Assembly: GCA_022495005.1 (NCBI GenBank)
Contig: JAGYXB010001790.1
Span: 372,001 to 436,000 of the forward strand
Direction: 5' to 3'
Length of the DNA stretch: 64,000 nucleotides
Source: Rhyacophila brunnea
Taxonomy: Eukaryota; Arthropoda; Insecta; Trichoptera; Rhyacophilidae
Below, piece by piece: positions 47,776-58,510 of this stretch. Position numbers and translations under genes: made by a program. The notes beneath the pieces were generated by a model. The model was not told the DNA's origin and made no database searches. It saw only the letters and a list, made by a program, of their open reading frames with translations. Every line of letters begins with the position of its first letter. Within the stretch, counting starts at the first letter, position 1.

Positions 47776-49102
47776 ATTATGACTAGGGAATCCAATCCCG
47801 AGCCAAAATTCTGATCCCGGGATTTCGGGATTACAATTTGACAATCCCGGGATCCCGGGACTGGTCCCGGGATTGGCATTTTTTCCATTGTTAATATAAA
47901 ATTTTATATTTACAAATAACATTGATAAAATCGGTCAAAAATAAATCTAGTATAATTTATACTATTTAAGACATTTATTGTTCAATTCAATTCAATTCAT
48001 TTATTTTTTTAACATATTGTGGACATTACAAATTATAAGTTTAAGACGTTCACAACATGACATTTAGAAACAAAGATAAATAAATATAACAGTATTACAT
48101 AAAAAAGAGATATATCAGTAGATGAATTAGATAGGTACAAGGAAGTACACCAGATGAGTTAAGCAGACCCTATTTTAAGATTTTATAAAACAACATCCAC
48201 CTAAACTCATTCTCACGTAGGTGGAATATATCAACACCCGAAGCAATTTCGTTGAACATAGTTACCACTCTCCCAATTGGCATTACCAGTGGCAGGTTGG
48301 TTCTGCACCTTGGGAGAATAAACAACTGGTGGTCTCTATTTCTAAGATAGTTATCAGGGACACACAGGTCAACACTGCCCAGAATGGCAGAGTTCTCATT
48401 TATACCTTGTATAAGTCGAAAAAAAATACGTAGCTAAATAAAGATTTCTTCTAAATTGCAGACTGCAGTATGTAAGCATGCCTAAGAGAAAGTCAGTTGG
48501 ATAAAGCCACGGATAGTATTAATATTGTATACGTTCAATCTTGGAAATAAATAAGTTTAATGGAGTAAATAATATTGAAATATAAATAATAATGTGAATT
48601 TAATATGAGATTGCTGTTTCTGATAGTAAAGACTTAATGAATGGGTTCGCGAGATTTAAAATAGTAAAGCAAATCATGGTGTACTTATGGCCTTTCCGCT
48701 TCATAAATCTAATTAGTCAGCCAAATATGAAACTGCCGTAAAACGTATGAGATCATGGTGGAATTACTTTGTTAATAATGCGAAGCATTGTTTTTTTTTC
48801 CAATATTTCTTATTTTTATTAATTTATATGAAAAAATAAAATGAATCGGCAACTTACACATGGGTATAAATCAAAATTCATTCAAAATCAGATAATTTTT
48901 AATATAGTTATTTGTTATTAAAAGTATTTTTTCTGTTATATTTTCGTTTTTATTTTATTTTCCATAAAAATTGATAAAAAAAACAATCCCGAAAGTTTCG
49001 GGATTATGTTTTTCAATCCCGGGATTCATAGGTATCGAAAATAGCTCGGGATCCCGGGATTCCGGGATTCGGGATCCCGGGATTGGAATCTTTAATTATA
49101 AC
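47776..49102. mobile_element. CCCGGGAT-rich hAT of 1311 bp with nested LINE
   Basis: Element 47784-49094: left end TAGGGAATCCAATCCCG, right end reversed TAAAGATTCCAATCCCG. Flanks ATTATGAC and ATTATAAC agree at seven of eight. Subterminal zones are arrays of ATCCCGGGAT-type palindromes. A CR1/Jockey-like LINE end (47980-48503) lies inside, so it inserted later. Confidence 0.75.
47980..48503 (-). pseudogene. CR1/Jockey-like LINE 3' end inside a hAT
   Basis: On the minus strand it keeps DHQLFILPRCRTNLPLVMP, then VDIFHLRENEFRW and a stop. It ends in a TGAATTGAATTGAA tail. GTTCAAT occurs at the tail end (about 47971) and again just beyond the far end (about 48533), possibly a 7-bp target duplication. 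It ends at the same upstream point (GAGAAAGTCAGTTG) as the copy at 29995. Confidence 0.65.
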
Positions 49103-49106
49103 ACCT

Positions 49107-49178
49107 TGCATGGAATCGAGCCAGTACCTAACCCTCGGTATGAGGAGCAAGTGCTTTACGTATTGGACTACGGAGGCA
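49107..49178 (-). repeat. tRNA-like sequence, SINE head or tRNA pseudogene
   Basis: On the minus strand: GCCTCCG, then TAGTCCAATACGTAAAGC in A-box position, CTCAT in the anticodon-loop region, and GGCTCGATTCC as B box, about 72 bases in all. The 3' strand does not pair with GCCTCCG, so it is not a working tRNA. It abuts the hAT end at 49094. Confidence 0.55.
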
Positions 49179-49384
49179 GTCACGTAGGAAGATTATGTAA
49201 TTAAGGTAAGTAGTATTTTGTATTATTATTTTAAGGCAAACACACAGGCACATTGATTATAAATATATATAAAAATAGAGAAACAGCAAAGATATATATT
49301 TGAAATTCGATTAATGTCAATAATTATACCTACAAAATTTTAGAGATTTTAAATGAAGCAAGTAAATTTTTGAATGAATCGATG

Positions 49385-49500
49385 GTGGAGAAATAACTAT
49401 AACGGAGTACACTACGAACATGATACAAAGGTTGAATTCGCGGAAATCTTGATGAACCGTGGAAACCCACCCTTTGGAGTAGGTAAGTAGAGAATGTCGA
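49385..49500 (-). pseudogene. Fragment of the same LINE family as 46578-47090
   Basis: Shares GGAAACCCACCCTTT and AAATCTTGATG with the larger copy. Confidence 0.5.
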
Positions 49501-50114
49501 GTTTTCAAAGGTCCATGAAAGACAGAGTGGTCGAAATATCATTTACCGTGTCGTTACCGTTATTGTATAAAATATCTCGAAATCTTTTTGAAAAAAACCA
49601 TGTTTGAATTTTTTGAATAAAGCAACTGCAAATAATTAATATTTGTGCGATTAAAACTACTTTGAACAATAATAAAAAGGGGTAGTTTCCGTTAAAAACT
49701 TTGATAATATAACATAATATGCGTGTCCACCCTGCTTTAGGAAGCATTACTTTTTGAATTGATCCTATAATAAGTAAAAGTGAAGAATATTGAGCCATTA
49801 GTAAATATTTTAATGCGTCCGTAAGGGTTCGCCTAATCAAGAAATGCCTATTAAGAAGAGTGAAATAGATTTAGTCCGACGGTATAATTGCGGGATATAA
49901 TAAAGGTATGAGATGGGTCGTATCTTCTATTTGACTACCCCAGTTCTTTTAAAATCATATCTTAAGCACAATAGAGCATCGTTACCTTAGTTATTTACAG
50001 TTACGTAGGTATCGGATACGGAAGTGAGACATTATTTTTTTTCTTTCCGATACGCATAAAGCGCCTAAGTGGCCGTACCATGGCCGTGCACAAACCGCGG
50101 CTGCATATGATAGG

Positions 50115-51408
50115 TACGAGGGTGGGTCAATAATTCCTTAGAAAAAAGCATTAAAACAGTTTTTATTTTTGTATTTTTTTTTTATTTCTCAACATAATCT
50201 CCTTGGAGCTCAATACACTTGGACTAGACGTTTCTCAATTTTTTTTAAACCGTCAGAAAAATAAGTTTTCGGAAGGTCCTCAAAATAAGCATTTGTCCGA
50301 TCGATGACTTCTTCATTTGAAAAAAAACGTTGTCCACTTAGCCATTTTTTTAAGTTTGGGAAAAGGAAAAAGTCACTGGGGGCTAAATCTGGCGAATACG
50401 GTGGGTGGTCGACCAATTCGAACTTCAATTCTTCAATTTTAGCCATTGATCGTAAACATGTGTGAACACGGGCATTGTCCTGATGAAAGAGGATTTTTTT
50501 CCTGTTTAAATGAGGCCGTTTTTCTTCAATTTTGTTTTTTAGCTGGTCCAATAAAGATGCATAATAATCCCCTGTTATTGTTTTTCCTTTTTCCAAATAG
50601 TCAACGAAAATAATTTCACGTGCATCCCAAAATACAGTAGCCATAACCTTACCAGCTGATTTTACGGTTTTCGCCTTCTTTGGACATGGTTCGCCTTTCG
50701 CAATCCACTGCTTTGACTGTTCGTCTCGGGAGTATAGAGGTGTATCCATGTTTCATCTACAGTCACAAAGCGACGAAAAAATTCATCCGGATTGCGTTTC
50801 ATGAGCGACAACAGGGCTTTAGAGGCCACCACCCTATTGCGTTTATTGTCGACTGTGAGCAAACGCGGCACCCATCTTGCAGAAACTTTTTTCATGCCCA
50901 ATTTGTCATGTAAAATAGAAATGACGCTACCTTTTGAGATCCCTGTAACCTCAATTATCTCACTCAGCTTTAATCTTCGGTCACTTAACACCATATCGTG
51001 GATTTTATTGATCATTTCTGGTGTAGTCACCTCTACAGGACGTCCTGAGCGTGGTTCATCCTTTGTTGATGTACGACCACGTTTAAATTCATTTAACCAG
51101 TTATAAATAGTTGCAAGTGAAGGAGCAGATATGCCGTGAACTAAATCCAACTCATTTTTTATTTCCTTTGCTGTTAACCCTTTTATATTAAAATGTTTAA
51201 TAACAGCTCTAAACTCAATTTTCTCCATTTTTTGTAAACAAGCAAATTTTTTTTTTAAATGTACGAGAAACACACAACAACCCGACCAATCTGATTGAAA
51301 GTTCGCAGCATACCGAATCGGTAGTGCCGCTGCATGAAAACAAACCGCTTACAGTCCTAGTTGCGCCACCTGTTGGCTTTTCTAAGGACTTATTGACCCA
51401 CCCTCGTA
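50115..51408 (-). mobile_element. Nearly complete mariner transposon, 1290 bp
   Basis: The element runs 50117-51406 between TA dinucleotides (50115-50116, 51407-51408), the mariner target. Terminal inverted repeats are 29 bp with one mismatch and begin CGAGGGTGGGTCAATAA. The length is normal for the family. Both ends look intact, and the only obvious fault is a frameshift in the transposase. It is the youngest-looking complete DNA transposon in the window. Confidence 0.95.
50210..51228 (-). pseudogene. mariner transposase, one frameshift
   Basis: Mariner transposases cut and paste the element through a DD34D active site. The start is placed at 51228 (MEKIEFRAVIKHF), the usual N-terminus, although the frame is open 15 codons further. 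Residues 1-110 carry two helix-turn-helix motifs (TAKEI to TIYNWLNEF, then SEIIEVTGISKGSVISI). The first catalytic Asp lies in VDETWIH. The second is in HQDNARVH and the third in YSPDLAPSD, with 34 residues between the last two, exactly the mariner spacing. The two halves are in different frames, joined near 50715-50725, where one base appears to be missing just after YTPET. Otherwise there are no stops, and the C-terminus ends normally. Confidence 0.93.
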
Positions 51409-51682
51409 TAAACAATTAATAATACATGGCGGATGGAGAGTAATAATAACCTTTATTTAATTTAGTTACTGCCAGAAGTGGCCGCGGTTTATCCCGTTAC
51501 CTTTAACTTAGTCATTATTAAGAAATATTGAAAAGTAGTAAAAAAATAAATGATATATCTATACATTTTCTATATAATCTATCTATGATTACATAGATAA
51601 TACAATATTGAACAAAGTAATCCATAAACATCCGCGAAATTTGAATTTAATTTTAAAGTATTTTTGCAATAGCGATGTTTTC

Positions 51683-52085
51683 TGACGTGTCCGGAAGCTT
51701 GTACGTATACAGTTCGCCGTATCACACTTCATCGTGAAATGTTGTATCGAAAATAATATATGGCCGTATATTATTAAGAACAGTCCAACTGCTTTGGGTC
51801 GCATAGTACTGACATAAAATTCACGTCTAAATAAAACACGGCCAGCAGCAAACAAATTTATAAAATAGCCGATATACTACTGGATTATTTGTTAGATTAG
51901 GTTAGGTTTTCATTCTTGAATTTTGCCAAAATCAGCCATGATGTTAATGTTCATATTGAATCTAATAAAATTGGAGACCTAATAGTATACGGTCATCTCT
52001 TCCCGATAAGAAAGCTCACAGCGAACTGTTGCACGGTGAAATGTTATACGTACAATTTACATGTAATCGTTTTCTGAAACCTCGC
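51683..52085. repeat. GTACGTATA inverted-end repeat, best copy
   Basis: Left part GTCCGGAAGCTTGTACGTAT and right part (reversed) CATGTAAATTGTACGTATAA are related inverted ends. The inside has GTGAAATGTTGTATCG, CTAAATAAAACACGG and GGTTAGGTTTTCATTCTTG. The copy at 59195-59545 matches along its whole length. Worn copies are at 31140 and about 27040. Class unknown. Confidence 0.65.
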
Positions 52086-52503
52086 ATAACAAATGTTATA
52101 ATGGAGCGAAAACTCCGATGGACAGACCATGTTGTATGATGAGAAAGATCCAGAGATATCCATAGAGTTCACGAAGGACGTTCGTGTTCTTTTAAACAAA
52201 CAAAGTATGTGTATGCCGTAAAAACTGTCGGCAAGTTTACTCAACAATATTGTAACACGGTTTGGTTTGTCGGTCATCTTCACTAAGTAGTCTCTACGGC
52301 ATTTGACCTTTGCACTGGAGCAGACCAGCATATGATTGACGTCCTGTACTGCGTCACCGACGTGCAAGATGCTCTCATTGCGTGTAATGAAAGACCCACC
52401 ATGTACCCTTATTAGGTTAGACATGACATTGACTCTTTCAACACCGAATTTCAGCTTTTCAGTGACTTAGGTATATAGTTATACAAAATTAGGTATGTAT
52501 ATT

Positions 52504-53229
52504 TTACGCCGAATGTGTGAAATTGCGTATTACATGAAATCGGCAAAATTTTGTCTATTCCATGAAAAATGCAAGCCCGTTGCCTCATGAATTAGGCAAA
52601 ATATCTGCCGAGTGCGTGAATTCGGCAGTAATTTTTCTGCCTAGTTCATGCATTGGGCAAATTAGATAGTGGCGCTCCGGTGGTATAATTGCAACTAAAC
52701 CAAATTTGTCACATTCTCATGCATTGGTTAAAATAGATAGTGGCGCTCCGGTGGTGTTTTTCGCAACTAATCAAACTAACAAAATGTTTCAAATGTCATT
52801 GATTATATAAAAATATAACCATCAATAACTACAATGACGTTCATATCCATTTACTATGCCCAAAAAAATCTAGAACTTGATTCGTGCTTGGGTATCAGGC
52901 AATGGTCGATTGTTTGTTTGTGATAGTATGAGTTGATAGTTTGTTGACAGTTGTTAGCTAACCTCAAAATGGTCATTCAGTTGAATTCAGAATTACAAAA
53001 CCTAACCTAACTTAATAATAATTATTATATTATGTCCAATTATAACTAATAAAACCATCCGTATCCGCACTGTCATGTTGACAGTTTAAGAATTCCATAC
53101 CCTGCAAATTCACGCACTCGGCAGATATTTTGCCTAATTCATGAATAAGGCAACGGGCTTGCATTTTTCATAAAATAGGCAAAATTTTGCCGATTTTATG
53201 TAATACGCAATTTCACACATTCGGTGTAA
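52504..53229. mobile_element. Fold-back DNA element with nested palindromes, 726 bp
   Basis: Left arm 52504-52620 and right arm 53113-53229 are inverted repeats of about 117 bp with few differences. The ends read TTACGCCGAATGTG and TTACACCGAATGTG. Inside and next to the left arm lie three palindromic modules: 52580-52599, 52606-52627 and 52638-52659, each opening with TGCC and closing with GGCA. The words TAGATAGTGGCGCTCCGGTG occur twice (about 52671 and 52733) as direct repeats. No ORF, and no target duplication was identified. Confidence 0.8.
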
Positions 53230-54954
53230 CATATACAATACACTCGATTCCATGAAAAATATTGATGTATAGTTAGTTGTGTTGTGGGTGACAGACCAGT
53301 ACAAACAAGGAAACATACAAAGTAACAAGACGTACATAAACAAAACCAATACAATACCTACTAATAATAATTTTCCATTTGAGAATAATTCTGAAATATG
53401 AAACACAGCAAGTGCACTAACTTGGTCTCGCCGTTGTTCCTGTTACAAAGTTTATACTTTATGAGCGGTGAGATTGGCAAATTGTCACGTAGATACTATA
53501 AAACAATAATAAACAATGCGGGCTTTAAGAAAAGGTAACCTGTAAATTTCAAAAAGCAGTGTAACAAGAGTGTAACATTCTATCGTCAAAGGAAGGGATC
53601 AGGTTAGTAAGCTTGCTTGGAGGATCAGGTATTTTTCGTAACTGGTTTGAAAGGGAGGTATGGAAAATAACATCCGTTGCATCATTCGCTAAACATTATG
53701 AAGACCTATTATTAATTGAAAAAAATGATAATCAATGAAAAACATGGTTTTTAAGGTTTGGATTTTAAAATATAATTCCTGAAGGGGATGATCACACATT
53801 AGATATGTGTGATCATGTGACATGTTTTCACGTTATTTTTATCAAAACGACGTCAGTGAAGATTTGTGTATTTATTAATTGATTTACGATGTACTTACAT
53901 ACTTGTATAATTCCATTTTACAACAGTGATGTAATAAAGAACTTTGTGGATTTAACCAATCACATTTTACATCGAAATAGCTATCCACTTATCGACACAA
54001 CATTCCCCAGTGAAATTGATAGACGTTTAATTATTGTAAGTACTTTAAGCTTGTAAGTAAAACCAGATAACCAAAATTCATAAAGACATAATAATGATTT
54101 AGTTTCCCCGTATGCCTTCCATGGAAGCGTCCTGCCACCTAGCAAGCTAATCCACGTGCACTGACATGGATCGAAAGCCTACCTGAACCACAATAACGTG
54201 GCTACGATCTGTTCTATTTCATTGTGCTGTGGAGCTAAACACAAAAATTGCCACTGTGGTTTTACATTGGTGACTGTCGAGTGTCAACATTCGAGTGTAT
54301 GAATATTTCCAAGGTCCAAAAATGTAAACTACAATAATGCCTACACGCCAGCGCACTTACAACTTGGGTATATTACGTAGCTATGTACCTACTAAGCTGT
54401 TATAAACTCTCTACAGCTTTCCACTACTTGCATTATAACGTTAATAAGTGGCTTAATTTAAGATCGCGATTCTTTAAAAACAAGTAAATAGAAACATTAA
54501 ATGCTTATACTGACATACTAAAGAAGAATTTCACGTTTACGACCTTGTTCTTAGTAATACCGCGTTGCTGGTCCATTTTTGTAAATTAAATCTAAAGCAG
54601 ATTACTCATTTCCATATACATACCTGCCTCGCATTCCGGCCCGAACTGATGCAGAGATTTACGCGGCAGATTCAATAAGCAACGCCTTTAAATAATTATT
54701 GTATTATCTACCGAGCTAGCCATCCAGCATTTTATTGCGGCTACTCTGGCATATTTTGCTAAAAATCAGCGAAAATTACACCACTTTGGGTCAATACAAA
54801 AGTAATTACATGACTGAATAATACGCAGGTTGATATAGGATTATAGGAAATATCATTATTGAGAGCTATGATTTTTTTATAATATGTAATTGATTATTAT
54901 TTGAAATTATTGAAATTAGGTATAATAATATAAAGAACGAAACGGAAACGATTA
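53230..54954. other. Intergenic; 12-bp hairpin at 53788-53816
   Basis: ATGATCACACAT and its exact reverse complement flank a 5-base loop at 53788-53816. There is no run of T beside it. Otherwise nothing recognised. Confidence 0.5.
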
Positions 54955-55385
54955 GTTCGCCGGCTCTTACACCTAAACCCGCCTTGTCTGCCGCACAGCC
55001 ATAAATCAAACCTTCAAGGAACGTCGATCCGATGTTGCATATGAAGACCGCGCACATCTACCTAGCGACAGTCGCGCGTAACCTCTCGAAACGTAGATAT
55101 AGTTGGATGCGGCGACCGTATAGGAATATATAGGTATAGGAATGACCAATTCGTAGATATGTGTATGCGTTCTGGCGTCTTCGATTCGCAGCTCGAAACG
55201 CATGCGATTTGTTGATATCTAGGAGCACTAGATTTTTTTTCAAACTAAAAAGTCGCATTCGACCAATTTGTGGAGCTCCATTTGGCAACGTGCGTTTTGT
55301 GAATAACGACGACGTCACATCGGCGTATTCGACACGTTGCAGACGGACGAGTTTTCAACGGACGGACGAGGGTTCAAGGTGAGTG
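54955..55385 (+). repeat. CpG-rich element, copy 1 (with TGACGTCA-like site)
   Basis: Shares with 60633-61095 a left block (GGCTC, CGCCTTGT, GCCATAAATCAAA, ATGTTGCAT, CGCACATCT) and a right block (CCATTTG, AACGT, GACGTCACATCG, ATTCG). ACGACGTCACATC contains a CREB/ATF-like core. AAG followed by GTGAGT at 55378 would be a good splice donor, but the paralogue lacks it. Confidence 0.6.
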
Positions 55386-55389
55386 CACA

Positions 55390-55773
55390 TATTGTTAGTA
55401 ATTAAAAACTAACTAACACCATCTGCAATTTGTAGCCTTAGTTCAATGAAGACAACTACGTATTTTCTTTTATTTTGTTAACTGTCAATTCATGGTGGAA
55501 CTGCATTGTATTGTTGTTTAATTTAATAAAACGCATTTTTTGTAGTACTTATTCCACTTTTAATCAATAAATTAGGACCGGTTTCGTCCGCCTCAGAGGG
55601 ACATTTTCAACAATTTCAAAATGGCCCTCTGAGGCGGACGAAACCGGTCCTAATTTATTGATTAAAAGTGGAATAAGTACTTACTACAAAAAATTTGTGA
55701 TTTATTAAATTAAACAACAATACAACTACGTATGACTGACAAAGTTTAGTGTGCATACCACCTTTCGCCACTG
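55390..55773 (-). mobile_element. CAGTGGCGAA hAT relic split by a palindromic element
   Basis: Read on the minus strand from 55773: CAGTGGCGAAAGGTGG, GCACACTAAACTTTGTCAGTC, shown here as CACACTAAACTTTGTCAG, then after the insertion CTTCATTGAACTAAGG. The copy at 63210 carries the same order without the insertion. The far end is not defined. Confidence 0.65.
55452..55733 (-). mobile_element. Palindromic retroelement (Penelope-like candidate), copy 2
   Basis: Element 55464-55721, about 258 bp, flanked by ACAACTACGTAT at 55452-55463 and 55722-55733. The arms contain CTGAGGCGGACGAAACCGGT in both strands. The orientation is opposite to copy 1. It sits in the hAT relic at 55390-55773, whose relative at 63210 gives an approximate empty site. 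Confidence 0.8.
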
Positions 55774-56679
55774 CAATGAAGTGTCACACTAATTCTATTG
55801 CCAACAGAAAGAATAGTGTTTGCTTAATTAAATATAAACGTGAACCTTCAAATGGGTATGTACGTACAAAAATTATAGGTAGAATATGAAAATGCCTCTC
55901 GTGAAAACGAGCTTTCTAATACGTGTCATTAGATTTAATATATGGCCGGAATTCTTTCTCTTCTTGTCAAAATATGAGTGACACTGTTTCCGTGGCTATT
56001 TAATATGACTATTCTGTCACCAAATAGGAATGCACGGTGTCGTACACTCTCAACATTATCGCCATAATCTCACGTAGTAAATATTATTAACACGACCCTG
56101 GAAATGCTACATCGCGGTGTGCGAGTACATTCGTCAGTCATTGTTCCGCGGAACATAACGACAGATATTTAAAAATCTGGCGAAACGATTTAGAGAAATT
56201 AATATGCTCAAAACGTTGCTACCACGTGTAAATATGCTTTATTGTTTGCGAAGCCCACTTATTAAATACCTCTCTATGTAGTTAAGCGAAATACCTATAC
56301 ACAGTGTTGCCAACAAAATTATGTCAGATGGGCCAAAAAATTTAGATTTTAGAGGTAGTAGAACTTTAAAATGAAACAAAATACATGAAAATCGTGGTAA
56401 TGGACATGGTATTCGCTTTATTAGAAAGCTAATTTTATGCCATTAGTATTTAAATATGATTTCGGGAAAATTGGCGCCGCAGCTGGCTCGAAGAAAGCGC
56501 AATCTGGAAGTTCGATTTTCGACCACTTTTTTCGGCAATACCGCGGCGAATGTTGGCTTTCAAGTCGTCTATCGTCGCTGGTTTATCGGCGCAGACTAGC
56601 GACTCAGTGTTGCCAAGTCAAAATTTTAAATTTCAGTAGATTTCATAAAATATCAGTAGATTTTGGAAAATGTAGTATA
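55774..56679. other. Intergenic; CAGTGTTGCCAA strings at 56302 and 56608
   Basis: Two isolated hAT-end-like strings in direct orientation, with no partner ends placed. A small GC-richer patch 56465-56600 has a 98-codon frame with no recognisable domain. Confidence 0.4.
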
Positions 56680-56938
56680 TCGTCACTGTTCTGGCAGAAG
56701 ACACTAATTCGAAAAAATGACATATTGATTTAGTTATACCAAAATGTTCCTTATTTCAAACTTTACCGTCTGGAAACCTTCTTAATAAATAAACAGTCTT
56801 TATTTTAAAGTCATCCTTTTTACGATTACTTAATAAACTCACATGATAGACCATTTCAAACATTTTAACAATTTCAAAGTCAAATTACTCAAAACTAGTA
56901 TTCTCCAGTTAGTGTGTTATGTCTGAACAGAGACAATA
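56678..56938. mobile_element. 257-bp MITE, copy 2 (TA-flanked)
   Basis: Element 56680-56936, inverted relative to 10930-11186 and the same length. TA flanks both ends. Matching blocks include ACACTAATTCGAAAAAATGA and CTCAAAACTAGTATTCTCCA. Confidence 0.8.
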
Positions 56939-57467
56939 TTAGATATGATTTAAGACTAATAAGAATAAAAATAACTAATAATATTAATTTATTGTAAACA
57001 ACGATGCTATTAATGGGTAAAATGGCGTTCTTGGGTAGAGTTACAATGCTTTCTTCGTCAATTTAGAAGTGTAACACCAATTCATAGGTCCATAACGCGA
57101 AATTATTATGCGCTCATCGAATGCTTCTTTCAATAAATTGATTGTAGCGCGCGCTGTGTGGCATGTTGCACCGTCTTATTGAAATCACAACTCTTCCACA
57201 TCAATGCCAATCAATTGGGGAACAAAAATTATGGCTCTAATGACTCTTAGTGAAGATTGATTTAATCGAAGATATAATTAGAATAAATCTCACCTCTTTT
57301 TTGAATAGGTAAGCTTAATAATATTATTTACAGGTATAAGTACCTAATATTTTCCTGAAGATTTAAGACATTACTTTCAAATTGACCATTCATTACTTTT
57401 GATAATATTATATAGTATTGCATGTAACTTTTTATATTTGTCACGTAGACAGAGTGATTTTAGTTTA
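56939..57467. other. Intergenic, nothing recognised
   Basis: No feature seen. Confidence 0.4.
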
Positions 57468-57579
57468 GTTTAGAGCAGTGGTTCCCAAAGTTGACTGGGC
57501 TCCGACCCATCCAACAAAAATTTCCAATCTTGGGACCCACCTCTTAGCTGTCTTAGAGAAAAGAGGGCATAAATATTGG

Positions 57580-58026
57580 TAAAGCGTCAATTACATTGAG
57601 CTTTTTTACGAGCTGATTATTGGCAAATTTATAATCTGCCTGTAAATTCGCCCAGTGTAATCATCGAACAAGCTAATAAGCAGGTTGTAAACACTCCACC
57701 GAGAAAAGTTGAAAGCCGGTCAACTTTATAAGCTACACGCCGGCTTGTGGGCGTATCGCGTCTGCGCAGTAGAGCGTGGTGGTGGAAAAACGAACTACTC
57801 ATTTTGAAATTTACCTTTTTGACGTTTAATGGAAACATTATTATGGAGCGTAGCGACCTCCCGGCAAAAAAACGAACTACGTTCCGTCAAAATCGCTCGC
57901 TGGCTTGTGGCTTATCAGCGAATGGAAAATTTTGTGTTTAATCATGAAATCGCAGTAGCTGAACCGCCCGCTTTTAAATTTGCCAATAATCAGCTCATAA
58001 AAAAGCTCAATGTAATTGACGCTTAA
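57580..58026. mobile_element. 441-bp Harbinger/Tourist-like MITE with TAA duplication
   Basis: Element 57583-58023. Its inverted ends are nearly 50 bp with a single mismatch, beginning AGCGTCAATTACATTGAGC. TAA flanks it on both sides (57580-57582, 58024-58026). The hAT copy at 25.7 kb has the uninterrupted site with one TAA between TATTGG and TGCTCAG. A three-base TWA target is characteristic of PIF/Harbinger transposases. The interior contains GCGTCTGCGCAGTAG, also found near 61864. Confidence 0.85.
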
Positions 58027-58149
58027 TCCTCAGATTCCCTAGTGGCGAGTCGTGGAACTACTTAATGCGGTCTTATTTTTTGTTCTAATTTAAATAAAAA
58101 AATATTTTTTTTAAGTGTTACCAATATGAATGAATATAATATAATAATG

Positions 58150-58510
58150 AATACATTTTCAATGGGAAGGATGTATTTGTTTCTTATTTTTCTTCATTAC
58201 AGTTTTAACATCAACTACTTTTAATCGCAGTAAGTTTGATATATCCAATTTATTTCGGTATTTAGTTTTAATGTTAACCATAGCCGAAAATCCGACCTCA
58301 CATAGATATGAGGTAGTAAAGAGGAGGAGGATAGGTAAGGATAATTATCAGCAACTGAGAGCCAGAATTTCGTTAACTGTTTACGATTGAAATTATTTTT
58401 CAGTGACGTATCTTCTGATAAATCAATGAGTTCTTCACTTGCTTTTGTTGACATACTAGTTGGGAAGTCGTCTTGAAATGGGTTACAAATCCAACGCAAC
58501 GAATCAAAAC
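58150..58510 (-). pseudogene. hAT transposase C-terminal domain, frameshifted
   Basis: Minus-strand frame LRWICNPFQDDFPTSMSTK, then LTKFWLSVADNYPYL, matches the frame at 23215. A deletion after YPYLS shifts the frame, so the terminal GFSAM-type motif is readable only in another frame. It is more damaged than copy 1. Confidence 0.8.

Noticed and set aside
49505..49840. 111-codon minus-strand ORF
   Set aside because: No motif and no repeat partner; typical of chance frames in AT-rich DNA.
52044..52424. 126-codon minus-strand ORF
   Set aside because: Starts outside and ends inside the GTACGTATA repeat, and no recognisable domain is seen. A distant LINE tail cannot be excluded.
53788..53816. 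Hairpin as a transcription terminator
   Set aside because: Eukaryotic context, no T run and no gene nearby.
55374..55386. Strong splice donor AAG-GTGAGT as the end of a host first exon
   Set aside because: The segment is a repeat shared with 60633-61095, where the donor is absent.
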